Program-made: the position numbers and the translations under genes
Shown: positions 1 through 11,818 of the stretch, piece after piece
Layout of the letters: each line of letters opens with the position of its first letter
How positions within the stretch are numbered: the stretch's first letter is position 1
Assembly (NCBI GenBank): GCA_944990035.1
Contig: CALYLX010000089.1
Location: 103,924-167,923 of the forward strand
Length of the DNA: 64,000 nt
DNA from: Clitopilus passeckerianus
Taxonomy: Eukaryota > Basidiomycota > Agaricomycetes > Agaricales > Entolomataceae
Reading direction: 5' to 3'
The notes under the pieces: model-generated
Told to the model about the DNA's origin: nothing
Seen by the model: only the letters and a program-made list of their open reading frames with translations
The model's database searches: none

Positions 1-1470
1 GTCCAGAGCCCACACCTGCCCAATTCGAAGTCGCCGACTGCTCCGAAGTGCTTATGCTAGGGTTCGTGGCATGCAGTTGACTTGACTGGCCATTTGACCG
101 TTGCGCGCTGCTGACACCAGACGGACTATGCTGTCCATATAGGCCTGCACCAAAATCGGACCCAGCCTCGGAGTGGGAAGATGGAAGCCGCGCTTGGCTT
201 TCTTGTGGTTGAGGATTTAGTAGGTGATTTGATGAAGCGGTGGCGGGAACGGCGGGGTATGGGGTAGAGTTTACAACTGATGCTTGCTGGTCACCAAGAG
301 TTGACATAAACGGGGTAATGCCTGGAGTAGCGCCTGAGATGATACCCATTCGTTTGGCCTGCTTTGATTTTCTTCTCAGGAGGAAGAATATGAGCAGTCC
401 TATGATCGCGAGCAATGCGAGCCCGCCTACGACCCCACCGACTATGGGTCCCACCACAGACGTCTTCCCTGGGGGTGACGTGCCAGTTGCTTCTGGCCCA
501 CCAGTGGTCGTCGAAGTCGTATTTTTAGTGAGCGTGGTGTTCGTTACTAGAAGATAATCCAGAATGAGTGGTGTATGGTCGCCATCGCCGAGGTAGGTGA
601 CGAGTACGGAATGCGGACCGGGGGTGAGTTGAGAGGTAGTGAAGGAAGGTTGGTTGAAAAGATCGTAGGTTGCGTCTGCGGGGAGGCCGGGCAGGTTAAA
701 GGTGACTGGATCTCCGCCGTCAACGGAATATGAGGATGTAGTGGCGGGGTGAGGAGGTCCCCAGGAAATCCAGGACATCCATGTTAATGAAGTACCTGAC
801 GAAGCTCCTTGTCAGCCGACTATGGAGGGTTGTTGCTGGATATCAACTCACCAGTGAAATTAAAGCGTACATTCGTACCATGTATAAGCGTCAAGTTGGC
901 GCGATCTCCCCCAATCAATGCCCACCCCGTGCTCCACTCAATTTGTGAATCCGTGTTCTCGACGACCGTCACCGCTGAATCATACGAGTCTCCAACTCGT
1001 GGCACATATTGTATCGAGTCAAACCAGAACGTCTGGCCCCGTGTGGTGACATTAAGTGTTATTTGATGCTCGCTATTCGTTAACTGGCCGGATTCGCACA
1101 AAACGAAGTTGTTCTGACGATTGGTGGAAGGTGTGGTTGTGCTAATTTTGAGCTTATCGACGTAGCAGTCCCAGCTGGGGTCAGAGGTGTCACCAATCTT
1201 GGTGGGGTTACTCGTTCCAATAATCTTGATAGACGTCCCTGAAAAAAAGTTAAAATATGTCGGCTAGTTGTGGCGATCAATCCGCGAAAACGTACCATTG
1301 AACGAAAATGACAAGCTATTGTTGGAGTTGGTCCCATGTAGGGTGTGCATGTAGGTGGGACCATCGTTCCCGTACGGGTCCTGACTCCCATTGTCCTGGA
1401 ACCATGCCTGCCCATCGTAAGCTATGCGTGTGTCTGTGTCGTCTATTACTATTGGCCTGGTCGAAGTCAT
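1..1470 (-). CDS. SKG6-like single-pass membrane protein (C-terminus cut by window edge)
   Basis: Type I-like membrane protein of unknown function, of a kind common in mushrooms. The exons I read are 1470-1296, 1238-852 and 795-1, with GT..AG introns of 57 and 56 nt. It opens MTSTRPIVIDDTD with no signal peptide, followed by a roughly 200-residue extracellular beta-rich region with many N-x-S/T sites. A Ser/Thr/Gly linker comes next, then a Gly-rich transmembrane helix starting GPIVGGVVGG, an RRK stop-transfer, and a Ser-rich cytoplasmic tail. The tail still reads SNWAGVGSG at the window edge, matching the paralog at 6529-8021, so roughly 50 residues are missing. Family identity is firm from domain order; the ligand and role are unknown. 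Confidence 0.85.
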
Positions 1471-2358
1471 TCTTCAAGCTCGGATACCGAAAGTGAAGCC
1501 TTGAGCAGCAACCAGAAGGCTTCGAGCGTTCGATCAACGAGGCCAATGTTATGAGGTGATGATATTTGGTGGCAGCATGCAGCGGTTGCAATGAGAAGCG
1601 TCTGGGTCGATCAACATCTGAATCAGCTGCAGTGCCCACGTTGGGGATCATGACCGTGCCAACCGCCTCAACAAGTCTACTGTACCGTCTTTTGGGTATG
1701 ATGCAGCTGAACTTCGTATCCTTAGAATTATGTATCAAGATGAGCGCGCCTACATTGGCTACTGGAAAGCTATTCGAGCTCTGAGGGATTCAGACACTGA
1801 AGGAATTCGAATTTGTGGCTCCCTCGGGCTGCTGATGCGAGCACCCTGCATCTAATTAATCAGATCAGCAGTTGCTCGCACTTGACAAGAGCCTTGATGC
1901 TGCCACAAAGACCCAGTTTGCTTCGTAAGTTCTCATGCAAGTACAGCAGAATTTGTACCCTCACACAGACATCTGAGTCTTGAGGTTGAAGTATCGGATA
2001 ATTTAGTTGTAGCTCGAACCACTTAGCTGGAACGAGGATGAATGAGTTTTAGAAGCACGGACCACATAAATGGGAGGCACTGCAAGTGTATGAATAGGTG
2101 GACGGTTGGACCTCAAACCAGCCTTGCATTGATTAGGGAAGATTGTCAATAATCGAGTCGTAGCGCTAGAAAAACAGTTTCCCATCGTTCCAGAAGCCAC
2201 ATGTCGAGCTTCTGATGCTTGGGGGCTTGCGGGAAGTGGTGGCTTTGAACCTCCATCTGATCATACCCATTACGACCCCAAACTTGACAGGCGTTTATAA
2301 GTACCCTTTACTCATATCTCGCCCTGACACGGGTTCAAGCTATCCAAGGGTCATTGGC

Positions 2359-2498
2359 TGATTTGTGTCAACTAGACGCCGTGGTGCCGTGAACCCCTCG
2401 AGTTCCTAAACTCAAGTCGACCGTATGTGAGGCACTTTTACGTTAATCAAAGTAGAATTAATCAGATCTATGAACCAGGATACGTATATGGTCAGACA
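2359..2498. repeat. Direct repeat, copy 1
   Basis: About 140 nt that recurs 191 nt downstream. Shared blocks include CTAGACGCCGTG, GTTCCTAAACTCAA and GGATACGT. The copies are clearly diverged and no terminal motifs or coding sequence were seen. Confidence 0.65.
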
Positions 2499-2549
2499 AA
2501 ATTATGGGCTCTATACACGTTGCCCCGATGCCTGATATGAGTTCACGTC

Positions 2550-2689
2550 TGATTTGCATCAGCTAGACGCCGTGTGCTGTGAAACCCCAGGGTTCCTAAA
2601 CTCAAATCGACAATCCGTGAACTCGCACATGAACAAGGGTATAGAAGACTAATTAGCCGTATGGACCGGGATACGTTATATAGTTAGAT
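2550..2689. repeat. Direct repeat, copy 2
   Basis: Second copy of the 2359-2498 element. The first block (TGATTTG) and the last block (GGATACGT, then a TA-rich tail) are both offset by exactly 191 nt, so the two align without large gaps. Confidence 0.65.
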
Positions 2690-4293
2690 TGTGCTGGTTG
2701 ACTTCCTTCGTTTGGCATTTTATGGTTCTTTGAATGGGTAGGCGCTGGGTGCTGTGAAGCTTAGGTGGTGTCCACAAACAATGTCAAATTGCATCCGAGT
2801 TCCAAGGGGTGCCTAGAAGTCCAAAACTCCCCTTCTTTCATTCCTTCTTCCTTTCTTCCATTTTTGGAGAGGGGTGTGTCCGTGTTTAAAAGCACTTTTT
2901 AGCCCTCATTCGAAGTAATAACCATCAGTTTCCCCCCCACCGATCGCAGATACACTAACCAAGCTTAAATCCTATACAACCAAGTACGGTCAACATATCT
3001 TTGATCCCCCCCTAACATGTTGATTGTATCGCAATAGGTCAGCATGGGAAAAGCCAGGAAGCTTCTTAAGGACTTTATCGCAGAAATCCCAGACAGGGAA
3101 CTCACCGGATTCCCCGCAACCATTCGGACACTTTACTCGGATGACAACTTCAGACTGGACATGCAAGGGGTTCGTATTATTTTCAGGTTCTTAGCTTTAT
3201 GGTCTTCTGAGCTTATGCTCTTAGATGAACTCCGACGGGATGACTCACAATCTCCAAATCCAAGCCAATAATAAGGCGAAACAAACATCAGTGAGGAAGT
3301 GCGCTCCCGATACCGTTGCAGGACCTGTTCATTGCTTGTCTGATGCCGACCCCAAGGAAGTGAGGAAAGAGTTCATAAACAAGATACTCATTTAGGTTTA
3401 CCAATGAGTGAAAATTCATAGCTCTGTGGGGAATCTATCCGTTGTCTCGTTGCCTTGTGGCATTTTGGATTGTTGCTCCGGTAATTTGTATATAACCGCC
3501 GTTCGGGAATGATCATACGCCATGTTTAGCTGATTTACTCAGAGTGGACGACTTCCCGTGGCTTTAGAAACCCAGATTGCGTTTTCGAACATGACAGGCA
3601 ATCGAGGGTCGCCGAATTTGGCTCTGGAAATCCGACCGCGAACACATCTTGGATAACTGAGTATGTGTTGATCTCGACCCTTCACCAAATCCGGTAGCCA
3701 TGGCGGAAATACATATTAAATTCGATTTTTCGTCTATGGGCACTTGAAGGGGGTACATTTCTGTAGGAAACTGTATAGTTTCCGGTGTTTTTGATGTCAT
3801 GTCCAAAGTTGAAGTCGCCAAGGAAAGTGAACGCTCATTAGGGGGAATAGTGCCCGGCCAGATACGACGGAGGATCAGTCAGGGAAGGGGTACCAATCTC
3901 GATGCCGCTGAGAGATATGTCAAAATGTCACCGAAAAAGGAAGGACAGCAGTTGAGAAGCTTGGTCGCGTTCAGAGAGAGGGTACCAACCCTTCTGTATA
4001 GATTCAAGTTTAGAAAACGACTTTTGAACGTCAATTGCGGGGTCCGCTCAGGGGAGGGCGCGCGGCACGACGGAATCCGTGTTGTAAGCCCATGGGAAGT
4101 CATTCATGCATCCACCATCGAGATGATTTCGACCTAAAATTTGTTGAGATTACGTGAACGTGGAAAGGCTTCTGAAAGTGGCCGTGGGGCTGTGCACACA
4201 CTATGCCCTTGTCCAAACTCCTTCAGCCTGCTTCCTCTAGGCATCACCGTGGTACTACACCAACCAGCTTTATCCCAACTGCTAGGACAAAGT

Positions 4294-5767
4294 ATGGCGC
4301 TCACAAAAATGCACTGGCGAGCAGATACCATCCAGACAGAGCCCGTTTGGTTGGTTGATCCAGATATCTCTGTCATCGAAGCCATTTCTCGCCATCACCT
4401 CCTTCCGCGCGTTGATACCTCAAACGAGGAGCTCACCGTGACTTTCCTGGGAGAGGGTTCTTTCAATAAGGCCTATACGGTCGACGTTAAAGCAACATTG
4501 GGCTTGAAATCGTACATTTTTCGAGCGACACTCCCCGTCGAGCCAAGCGACAAAGTGCGGAGTGAGGTCGCCACCCTGGACTACATTAAACGACACACAA
4601 ACATCCCAGTTCCGACTGTAATTGCCTACGATCCTTCATCTAACAATGCACTCGGGTTCGAATGGATCCTTATGGACAAGATTTCTGGAGAGCCAGTCAG
4701 CAATATCTGGCGTGGTTTATCTGACAGCTCAAAAGCTGCTATCACTCGCGAGATCGCCTCTTACGTCCTGCAGATGCGCAAGAACTGTTTATTTCATAAA
4801 ATCGGGGCGCTGTATCATGGCGCTGGCAACAAAGAATTTAACATTGGGCCCATAATTACTCAGTTCGTGTTTATGGGGCCGAGGAGGCAACTTTTCTCTC
4901 GCAACCGTGGACCATACGACCACGATAGCGATTTCGTACAAGCCCTCATTGACATTCAAGTTTCTGACATTCACCTCGTACAGACGATGTCACCCGATGA
5001 TCCCAATTTTGACTCATGCCTCTTCGAAGACGCGCCCGGCGTTCTACACGCAGTAGAAGAATTGCGCTCCCTCATTCCTCAGATCTTCCCGAAAGACGAC
5101 AGAAACGACCCGATTTGCACAGTCCTCATGCACCCAGATCTGTCGCATCGCAACATCATGATCGACTCTGACACTCTCCAAATCACTGGTGTCATAGATT
5201 GGGAATTTACGAATGCGAGTCCGCAGTGGGAACATCCATATCCCCAATGTCTGATTGGCCCCGAGGTCGCGGAAGAAGCAAATCGAGTTGAACTCGATGA
5301 TACAGATGAACTACGGAATGAGCTCTGGGACGACTGGGAGAAGACGCAACTTCGGAAGGTGTTCGATGAGGTTGCTGGACCGGCGCCCCTGGCAGAAAAT
5401 CCGTTGGCTCCGCTCAAGCGACAATTCTTGGAGGCCCTGGCCACCGCTGAACAATCGGAAGTTTGGGTATTGAGATGGGTCAAAGAAACTCGGGAGAGAT
5501 TAAAAGCGATTGCGTCCGCCAGGGTACGTGTTCCTCTAAAATTTCCGTCTAAATTGTTGAGTTTAGACCATACGCGAAGGCCTCAACCTCAGCCTAGCCT
5601 CCAGTGTAGAAGGGATTCCGGATGTAGAGAGGGAACGCGCAGAAGATCATTCACCGCCGAATCAGTATTCCCCCCGACATCTTTCTCGGCATTGGCAGCA
5701 AATCTCGCATTTCTCGTCCTTACCGTCTGCGCTTCCGGATGGTCAAGACTTTTATTCCCTCGTGTAA
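4294..5767 (+). CDS. Aminoglycoside phosphotransferase (APH)-fold protein
   Basis: Predicted kinase-like enzyme of the APH/choline kinase superfamily; the substrate is unknown, and fungal members rarely act on antibiotics. The exons are 4294-5523 and 5567-5767, giving 476 residues. The nucleotide loop is FLGEGSFNKAY near residue 55. The catalytic loop reads HPDLSHRNIMID (H-x-D-x5-N form) and the metal-binding segment VIDWEF, as the fold requires. I chose the ATG at 4294 because homologous sequence starts shortly after it; the frame is open further upstream but has no ATG. The intron is only 43 nt (GTACGT..TTTAG), and removing it extends the frame to a TAA at 5765. No frame breaks were seen. 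Confidence 0.85.
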
Positions 5768-6528
5768 GCTGCGTTGCATACTCTGAAGTGTTGTCGGGAC
5801 GAATGATATTTATATTTCTTTTCTATTCCTTAGCTAAATACATTGCACTATACAGCCGACAGTGGATCTGGTAGTATCGGAGGGGAAACAAATCTGGTAG
5901 AGTGCTGAAGGGAGTCCTAGGACACGTAATAGATGCTGCTGGGGCTACGGCACGCCTACGCGACTCCCATCGCCCCGAGTATTTCCCCAGAAATCGTCAT
6001 CCGGAGGTACTTTCAAATTCGGTCGATGTTTTCCCTTTTTCGTATGTTATGCTTTCTCATTCCTGTACATTAAGACATCATTTTGGGTCTCTGGTTCTTT
6101 AACGTTTTTGTGATCTTCCAGGAGAGGTGAATTAGAGTTCGAAGATAGCAGAAGTCATAGTTGCAGCTTGAGCCAAAAGACATGAATGGTACCTAGTTCG
6201 TAGATTATGGCTGCGCTCGAGATAGAATGATTCTGGAAAGCGAATGCTGCATGAGGGCAACAATGCATTGCGCCAAATGATTCAATGAACGGATGAACCT
6301 CAAACGAGCTTTGTGATTAATGCCTCGCTTGGAGGACCAACACGACACTAAGGTTGAAGTTTTCCCAGTTCTCATTTGTGTGCATTCTCGAATATGTTTG
6401 TTTTTCAATTAGGCCACTGGCTGTAGTATTTCAAGTACCTCAGGCTGTATATCCAGTACACCGGATAGAGTAAAGATAGAGCGAAACTAGTATAGATCCA
6501 AACCAGCTGAGCCTGAGGCCATGGACCA
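5768..6528. other. Intergenic, nothing recognised
   Basis: Downstream ends of the APH-fold gene and of the minus-strand membrane-protein copy meet here. Only short ORFs are present, with no RNA gene or mobile-element feature. Confidence 0.5.
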
Positions 6529-8021
6529 TCAAGTCTCTGTATACGCAGGTGGATTATCAACCACAGGTCGTCGTTGCGGTTGCATTCGTTCCCCACTATG
6601 CACAACGTCAGGCTCAAGCTGTCCACCCTCCCGTGCTTCCCGGCCCTTTCTCAAAGGCAGTAAAGGCCCGGATCCCACACCCGCCCAATTTGAAGTCGAT
6701 GATTGGTCCGAAATGGCAGAGCTATCTTGCTGATGAGGATGTAGCTGGTTTGATGATGTAGCTGCTGCGGAAGCAGTATATGGGTTATCCTTTGCCCTCA
6801 ATATCAGTCGGCCGCCGTTACCATGAGCTGACATGAATGGCATAATATCAGGAGACCCATCTGAAATGATGCTCTTGCGATTAGCCTGGTTTCGCCTTTT
6901 CTTTACGAGGAAGAATACAAGCGTTCCAACGATGGCAAGCAATGCAATCCCGCCAACGACGCCGCCGACTATTGGTCCGATCATCGACTTCTTCCCTAGC
7001 GAAGGAGTCAATGAGCCAGTTGCTTGTGGCCCACCAGTTCCGGTGGTCGTCGACGAGCTTGACGTAGTATTTTGTGAGATTGTGCTATTCGTTACTAGAA
7101 AATAATCAGTATCGAGTGGTGCATGACCACCATCGCCGAGGTATGTGACGAGGATGGAATGTGGGGTAGGAGTGAGCTGGGGGGTAGTGAAGGTTAATTG
7201 ATAGAGAAGACTGTAGGTCGCGCCTGCGGGTAGGCCAGGTATGCTGAAGGTCACTGGGTCCCCACCGTCAATAGAGTATGAGCCCGTGGTCACATTGTGC
7301 GGAGGCCCCCATGAGACCAAGGATATCAATAACAAATAGGTACCTAAAGACGCTCAGAGGACACAGGGAATATTGCCTTGTGGTATATTTACTCACCAGT
7401 GAAGTTCAAGCGAACATTCGCGCCGTGTACAAGGGTCAAGTTGGTATCTGCTAACTGTGCCCATCCCGGCCCCAACTCAACGGCCGGATCTGTGTTATTT
7501 ATGATCATATCGGCCAAATCATACGAGTCTTCATCTCGTGGTACATATGGTATGGAATCGTACCAGAATGTCTTGCCTTGCGTGGTGATATTTAGCGTGA
7601 TTTGATGCTCGCCGCTTGACAATTGGTCGGCCTCACACAGAGGGAAGTTGATTCTGCGTACGGTGGAAGGCGTGTTTGTTTGTTTCAATCTTTGAGTTTA
7701 TCGACGTAGCAGTCCCAGAAAGGGTCAAATTTGTCCTCGATCTTTGTAAGGTTGTTCGTTCCAAGAAGCTTAAAAGATGTTCCTGAGGAAGGCAAGCTAG
7801 AATGTCAGCTGGCCGTAATACCAGGAAAAGGAGAACTTAAAGGTGCCGTTGAATGCGAAAGACAAACTGCTATTAGTGTTAGTCCCATGCAGCGTATGCA
7901 TGTGAGTGGACCCGTAATCACCGTACTGGTCCTGACTCCCATTATCCTGGAACCAATCCAGGCCACTGTAGACTACACGCGCGTCCGTATCGTCGATAAC
8001 TACTGGTCTGGTCGATGTCAT
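6529..8021 (-). pseudogene. Damaged paralog of the SKG6-like membrane protein
   Basis: Same architecture as the gene at 1-1470: opening MTSTRPVVIDDTDA, beta-rich ectodomain, Gly-rich transmembrane helix starting GPIVGGVVGG, and a tail ending NPPAYTET. The exons aligned to the paralog are 8021-7847, 7782-7397 and 7343-6529. Two lesions show. At the first intron the paralog's GT donor is GC (7846-7845). In the second exon the local sequence after DKLK is 5 nt longer, creating an in-frame TGA at 7687-7685; the whole exon is 386 nt against 387. The rest stays open in the shifted frame. It could be a recent pseudogene, or a sequencing error plus a rare GC-AG intron. Confidence 0.7.
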
Positions 8022-8818
8022 CCTTGCAGCTGAATCCTTGATGAGCGAAACCCTCGTTCAAGTAACAGGGGAGATACTATAGGGTTGTGGTATTTGATGA
8101 AAATAAGTGCTCAGCAGGAACCTAGCGGTTGTCATGCTTTGAAAGATGGATATCAACTGAGCATCCCTGGGTGAACCTTCGGTCAGGCACTGTAGGGTAG
8201 TTGACCGTAGTTTTCTCCGGCCATTCGAGGAGCTGTGATAGGCTCCAATCCAGAAATTTTGGTATCTCCTTTGAAAGCATAGAGTCGGTTTCGCGGCTCA
8301 CAGGTCCGACCCGTGTCTTTAATAGAATTGTGACCCAAACGGAGCATCAATGTCGCATAGAAGCTGAAAGGTAGATAAAGGCTAGAATCAAGCATGAAGA
8401 AATAGTACCAAAAACAGCGTCTGAGAAGATCTTCTCAATACAATCTTTCCGATGCATGATTGGATTTTGAGAACGACGCCTACGGTTGTGAGCATACCAA
8501 TAGCACCTGAGCTGCCCTCCGTGGTAACAGTTATAGTGATTGTCATCCAGCAGAAGTTCACTATCCATTTCAGTAAACAACTTTTCCTTGTTGATTCGAA
8601 TTTCGACGTTCATTGTGGTCGAGGTTCAAGAACATGTGCATCAAGACTACCCAAAACGGAAACGCCGTAGGCGTTCGGTTCTGCTGACAAAGACCTTCCA
8701 ACCACCATCGTCACGCACGAGCGCGTCGAACTTTCTGTGGCCTTGCAAGTTGGTCCCCATTTTTGAAGTAAACGATGGTGAGTGCAGTAATGGCGGAATT
8801 GTATACAAGCTTATTTCT
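8022..8818. other. Divergent promoter region
   Basis: Lies between the damaged membrane-protein gene and the ELYS gene. The ELYS frame is open from about 8540, but the upstream residues do not resemble the family, so I treat this as 5' region. Confidence 0.5.
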
Positions 8819-11481
8819 ATGAAGGACACTGACGCACCACAAGCACCACCTTTTCTTGGGTACTTTGATGTTTCGAGCTCAGGTTTTGCGTGGAAAGAGC
8901 CTCTACCGGAACAAATCGAACGACGACGAGCGACAATGGACGATGTGCTTATATTTGACATACTCTTGACTGCTGGTGGTATCAAGCGACCCCGAGAAGT
9001 GTTTCCGCCATCCGATGTCGAGGGCCTCATCTACTTGCTGAACACTATCAACGATTCACAATACGACACTTTAAAGAAGGAATGTCTCATATACCTGCTG
9101 CTGAAATGGCAGCAAGATGGCAGGGAGGAAAGATTTGCAGATGACCGGTGTTTACCACCCCAGTTCACCGCGCTTGCAGACGCGTATTGGATGCTTGACT
9201 CAGGTGTAAATGTGCCAGTAAGTGCCATAGTTTCGACAAGTAATGCAAATACTGAAGGAAGCTCAGCGTGCGGTGGCAATTCTCTCAGACTGCCGCCTGA
9301 ATAGAGATTATGCGACAAAGATCATTCATGCAATTTCACTCGCCCCCAATTCTGCTGCTTTAATTGTCCAATACGTCAAGACAGCAAAACCTTTGTTAGT
9401 GGAGCCCGTCGACATTGACGCATACGCTCAGTCACTAGCGGAGACCAACTTCCTAGAAGCATGGCAGTTTCAGAGAACATTTGGTGAAACCGGCGAAAAC
9501 CGAGCCCGTCTGCTCGAGAAACTACTTGAGTGGACAATTTCGCGTACGTTTCTCTATTTGTCACTTTGAAAGACAGCTGCTGATATCATTCATAGCGGAA
9601 CCTAGGACACAACCCCTGACTGGCCTCCTCAGCTTCCCATTCTCCACCTTTGAGGAGACATTTGTCCACAACTATGCCCTAGAACCTCCGAACCCTATTT
9701 CTCAGGCCTCCCTCAGTGCACTACGAGACCTTCTCTGTGTTCGACTGATTCAACAAGGCAACTACACCGCTGCCATCAAACTTGACCACCAATTTGCCTC
9801 CTCCACAATCAATGAGTCCAAGGCCGATTCCCAAGGCCGCAGAAAAATGGTCAAAGACATCTACGAAGCTCTTCCCTCCATTGAACGCCTACAACTCGAT
9901 TTGGAACTTGCGTCGCTCTCTAAGACTGCTGCGAATGGGAAACCACCAACCGCCAAGCCCTTAACCAACGGTAAATCCCCTTCAAAGCAAGCGGAGAAGG
10001 ACGCAGAAGGCGACCTGCCCATGTCGCAATCCTGGGAAGAAATTCCCCGCCCTTCCTCAGTGGGTGCCCGCCAAACACCTCCCCCAGTCCTATCGACTTC
10101 CTTCAGGGACATTATCCCCCCAGCACCATCGACCTCCATCTCAGAGCGTGCTGGTGCGCCAAGATTCGGTGGGCCCAGTCCTATACCCCCAACTCAAGCG
10201 CCACCCATCATACCCATCTCGGCTGCCCCGAAGCCAGCTGCCAAACCCAGACAAAGTTTCCCCTTCTCCGGTATCGGAGCCGCTGGAGGATTTTCACCCT
10301 CGCCTTCAACATCAACTGGCAATCAATCGCTGCTTGGTGGGAAACCACGCCAGTCTGTCGGTCAACCACTTACATTCGGTTCGCCGAATGTTCCTTTGGG
10401 TCTGGGCGGTCTTGGGGGAGGGCTCAAGTTCCTTTCCTCGTCTACTTCTGGGCATAAGCAGCAGCAGGCGGCTGTATCCGCTGGTTTGGGTGCTGCTGGG
10501 CCAAGTGTGAAGGTGCCTGCGTCGAGGCAGCAAAATGCGTTTTACACGCCGCCTACTCATGCTCCACCGAATCCTTTGAAGCGGACGTTTGCACAGTCGC
10601 ATGTGGAACATGAGCCGAGGGCACAGAAGGAGTTTGACGCAAAGATGACTGAGGAGCGGGAGGAGAGGGAGTTGCACGAGGAGGAAGATGAAGATCGTGA
10701 ACATCAGGAACATGATGCTGAAAAGCATGAAGATGTTCACATGGGAGATGATGAAGATGACCGCCACGCCCACGAAGAACGCCAACAGGTCGATTCAGAC
10801 GCGGAGAACGCATTCAGTTATTCTGTCTTCTCTGGCCAACCGACGGCACCTGCTGCAAAATCAAGGAGACGCGAGGCAGCGGAATCTGTTTCAACAAAGT
10901 CTACCAGAACCAAGAAAAGGACCACCGAGAAAACACCTGCGCGCTCAGCACGGTCAAAGAAGATTCTTCCTGGTGGCCTCACTTCCGAGGACGAAGATGG
11001 AGCACCCCCTTCCCCAACCACCACACGCAGTGGCCGTTCCTCCCGCAAGGCTGCCCCTCAGATGGAGGAGAAACCAACTCGCGCTCAGCCCACTCGGGCC
11101 AAAAAAGCCAAAATCACCCCCCGTAAGAGCCTCCCAGGGGCATTGGCTCTGACAGATGATGATGACGACGACTCTGAGCACGATGCCGCCGGAGATGAAG
11201 AGAACGAGGCAGAGGATGAAGTTCCGCCTTTGAGGCAGCCTTCATCTGCTCCTGCGATCCGAAAGCATGTCAAGAAATCTCAGGCTTCGGCGACTCCGGA
11301 TATCAGCGATGGTGAGGGACCTCATACCAGGAGGCGGTCATCAAGGTTGTCGGTGGCAGGGAGCGTTTCTGGGGAGCCGACGTCCCCTACTACGGCAAAG
11401 GAGAAGAAGGGGAAGACGAAAGCGAGCAGTAGTTTGACGAAGAAGAGCTCGGCTTCGACGGCTGGGACGAGAAGGAAGTGA
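8819..11481 (+). CDS. ELYS-domain nuclear pore-associated protein
   Basis: The ELYS domain belongs to nucleoporins (human ELYS/AHCTF1, fungal ELY5-type) that dock the Nup107-160 complex at the nuclear pore. The exons are 8819-9217, 9267-9543 and 9596-11481 (introns 49 and 52 nt), giving 853 residues. The ELYS helical domain fills about residues 15-330, with blocks FDILLTAGGIKRP, LLKWQQDGRE and LIVQYVKTAKPLL. A Pro/Ser-rich linker follows, then acidic stretches, and a basic C-terminus with RSGRSSRK and RRRSSRLS segments reminiscent of chromatin-binding tails. I chose the ATG at 8819 because it sits just before the first conserved block (GYFDVSSSGFAWKEPLPEQ). No frame breaks. Confidence 0.9.
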
Positions 11482-11818
11482 AACGACAGTCGACATCTGT
11501 CATTGCTATTACTGATAGAATCTTGTCGTCCGTTTTTCGTGCTGTGATTTACGTTGAAAGAAGAGTTCATTTCGGTTCCCTACTGGTGAATAGGATACCC
11601 AGCAGCAAATGGTTATATTGCAACTCTAATTCTTAGGGGGTTTTCAGTAGACTCAGGGAGTATAAAACAATACCGCCATCCAAGAGAATGCTGGAAAGAT
11701 CGCCGGTGGCGTCAAATTTGTCGATTCCCTTGTTTGGATATGGATCAGCAGGTACATAATAGCCGGCAAGTCAGCGGCAAAGGGCGTGTCCCAACTCTCA
11801 TAAAGCCTCCAGGCCGAA

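Larger units (their letters stand above)
1471..4293. other. Intergenic stretch with a diverged direct repeat
   Basis: No recognisable gene. It holds the 191-nt-spaced direct repeat listed separately. An ORF at 3044-3271 (75 codons, opening MGKARKLLKDF) is preceded by a plausible intron end (CGCAATAG), and another lies at 3799-4137 (112 codons). I recognise neither, and both could be chance or gene relics. Confidence 0.5.

Noticed and set aside
4141..4293. Upstream extension of the APH-fold frame
   Set aside because: It begins with TTG, not ATG, and the added residues do not resemble the family; the ATG at 4294 is preferred.
10312..10785. 157-codon minus-strand ORF with hydrophobic start
   Set aside because: Antisense to the low-complexity middle of the ELYS-domain gene, whose own frame is continuous and matches its family.
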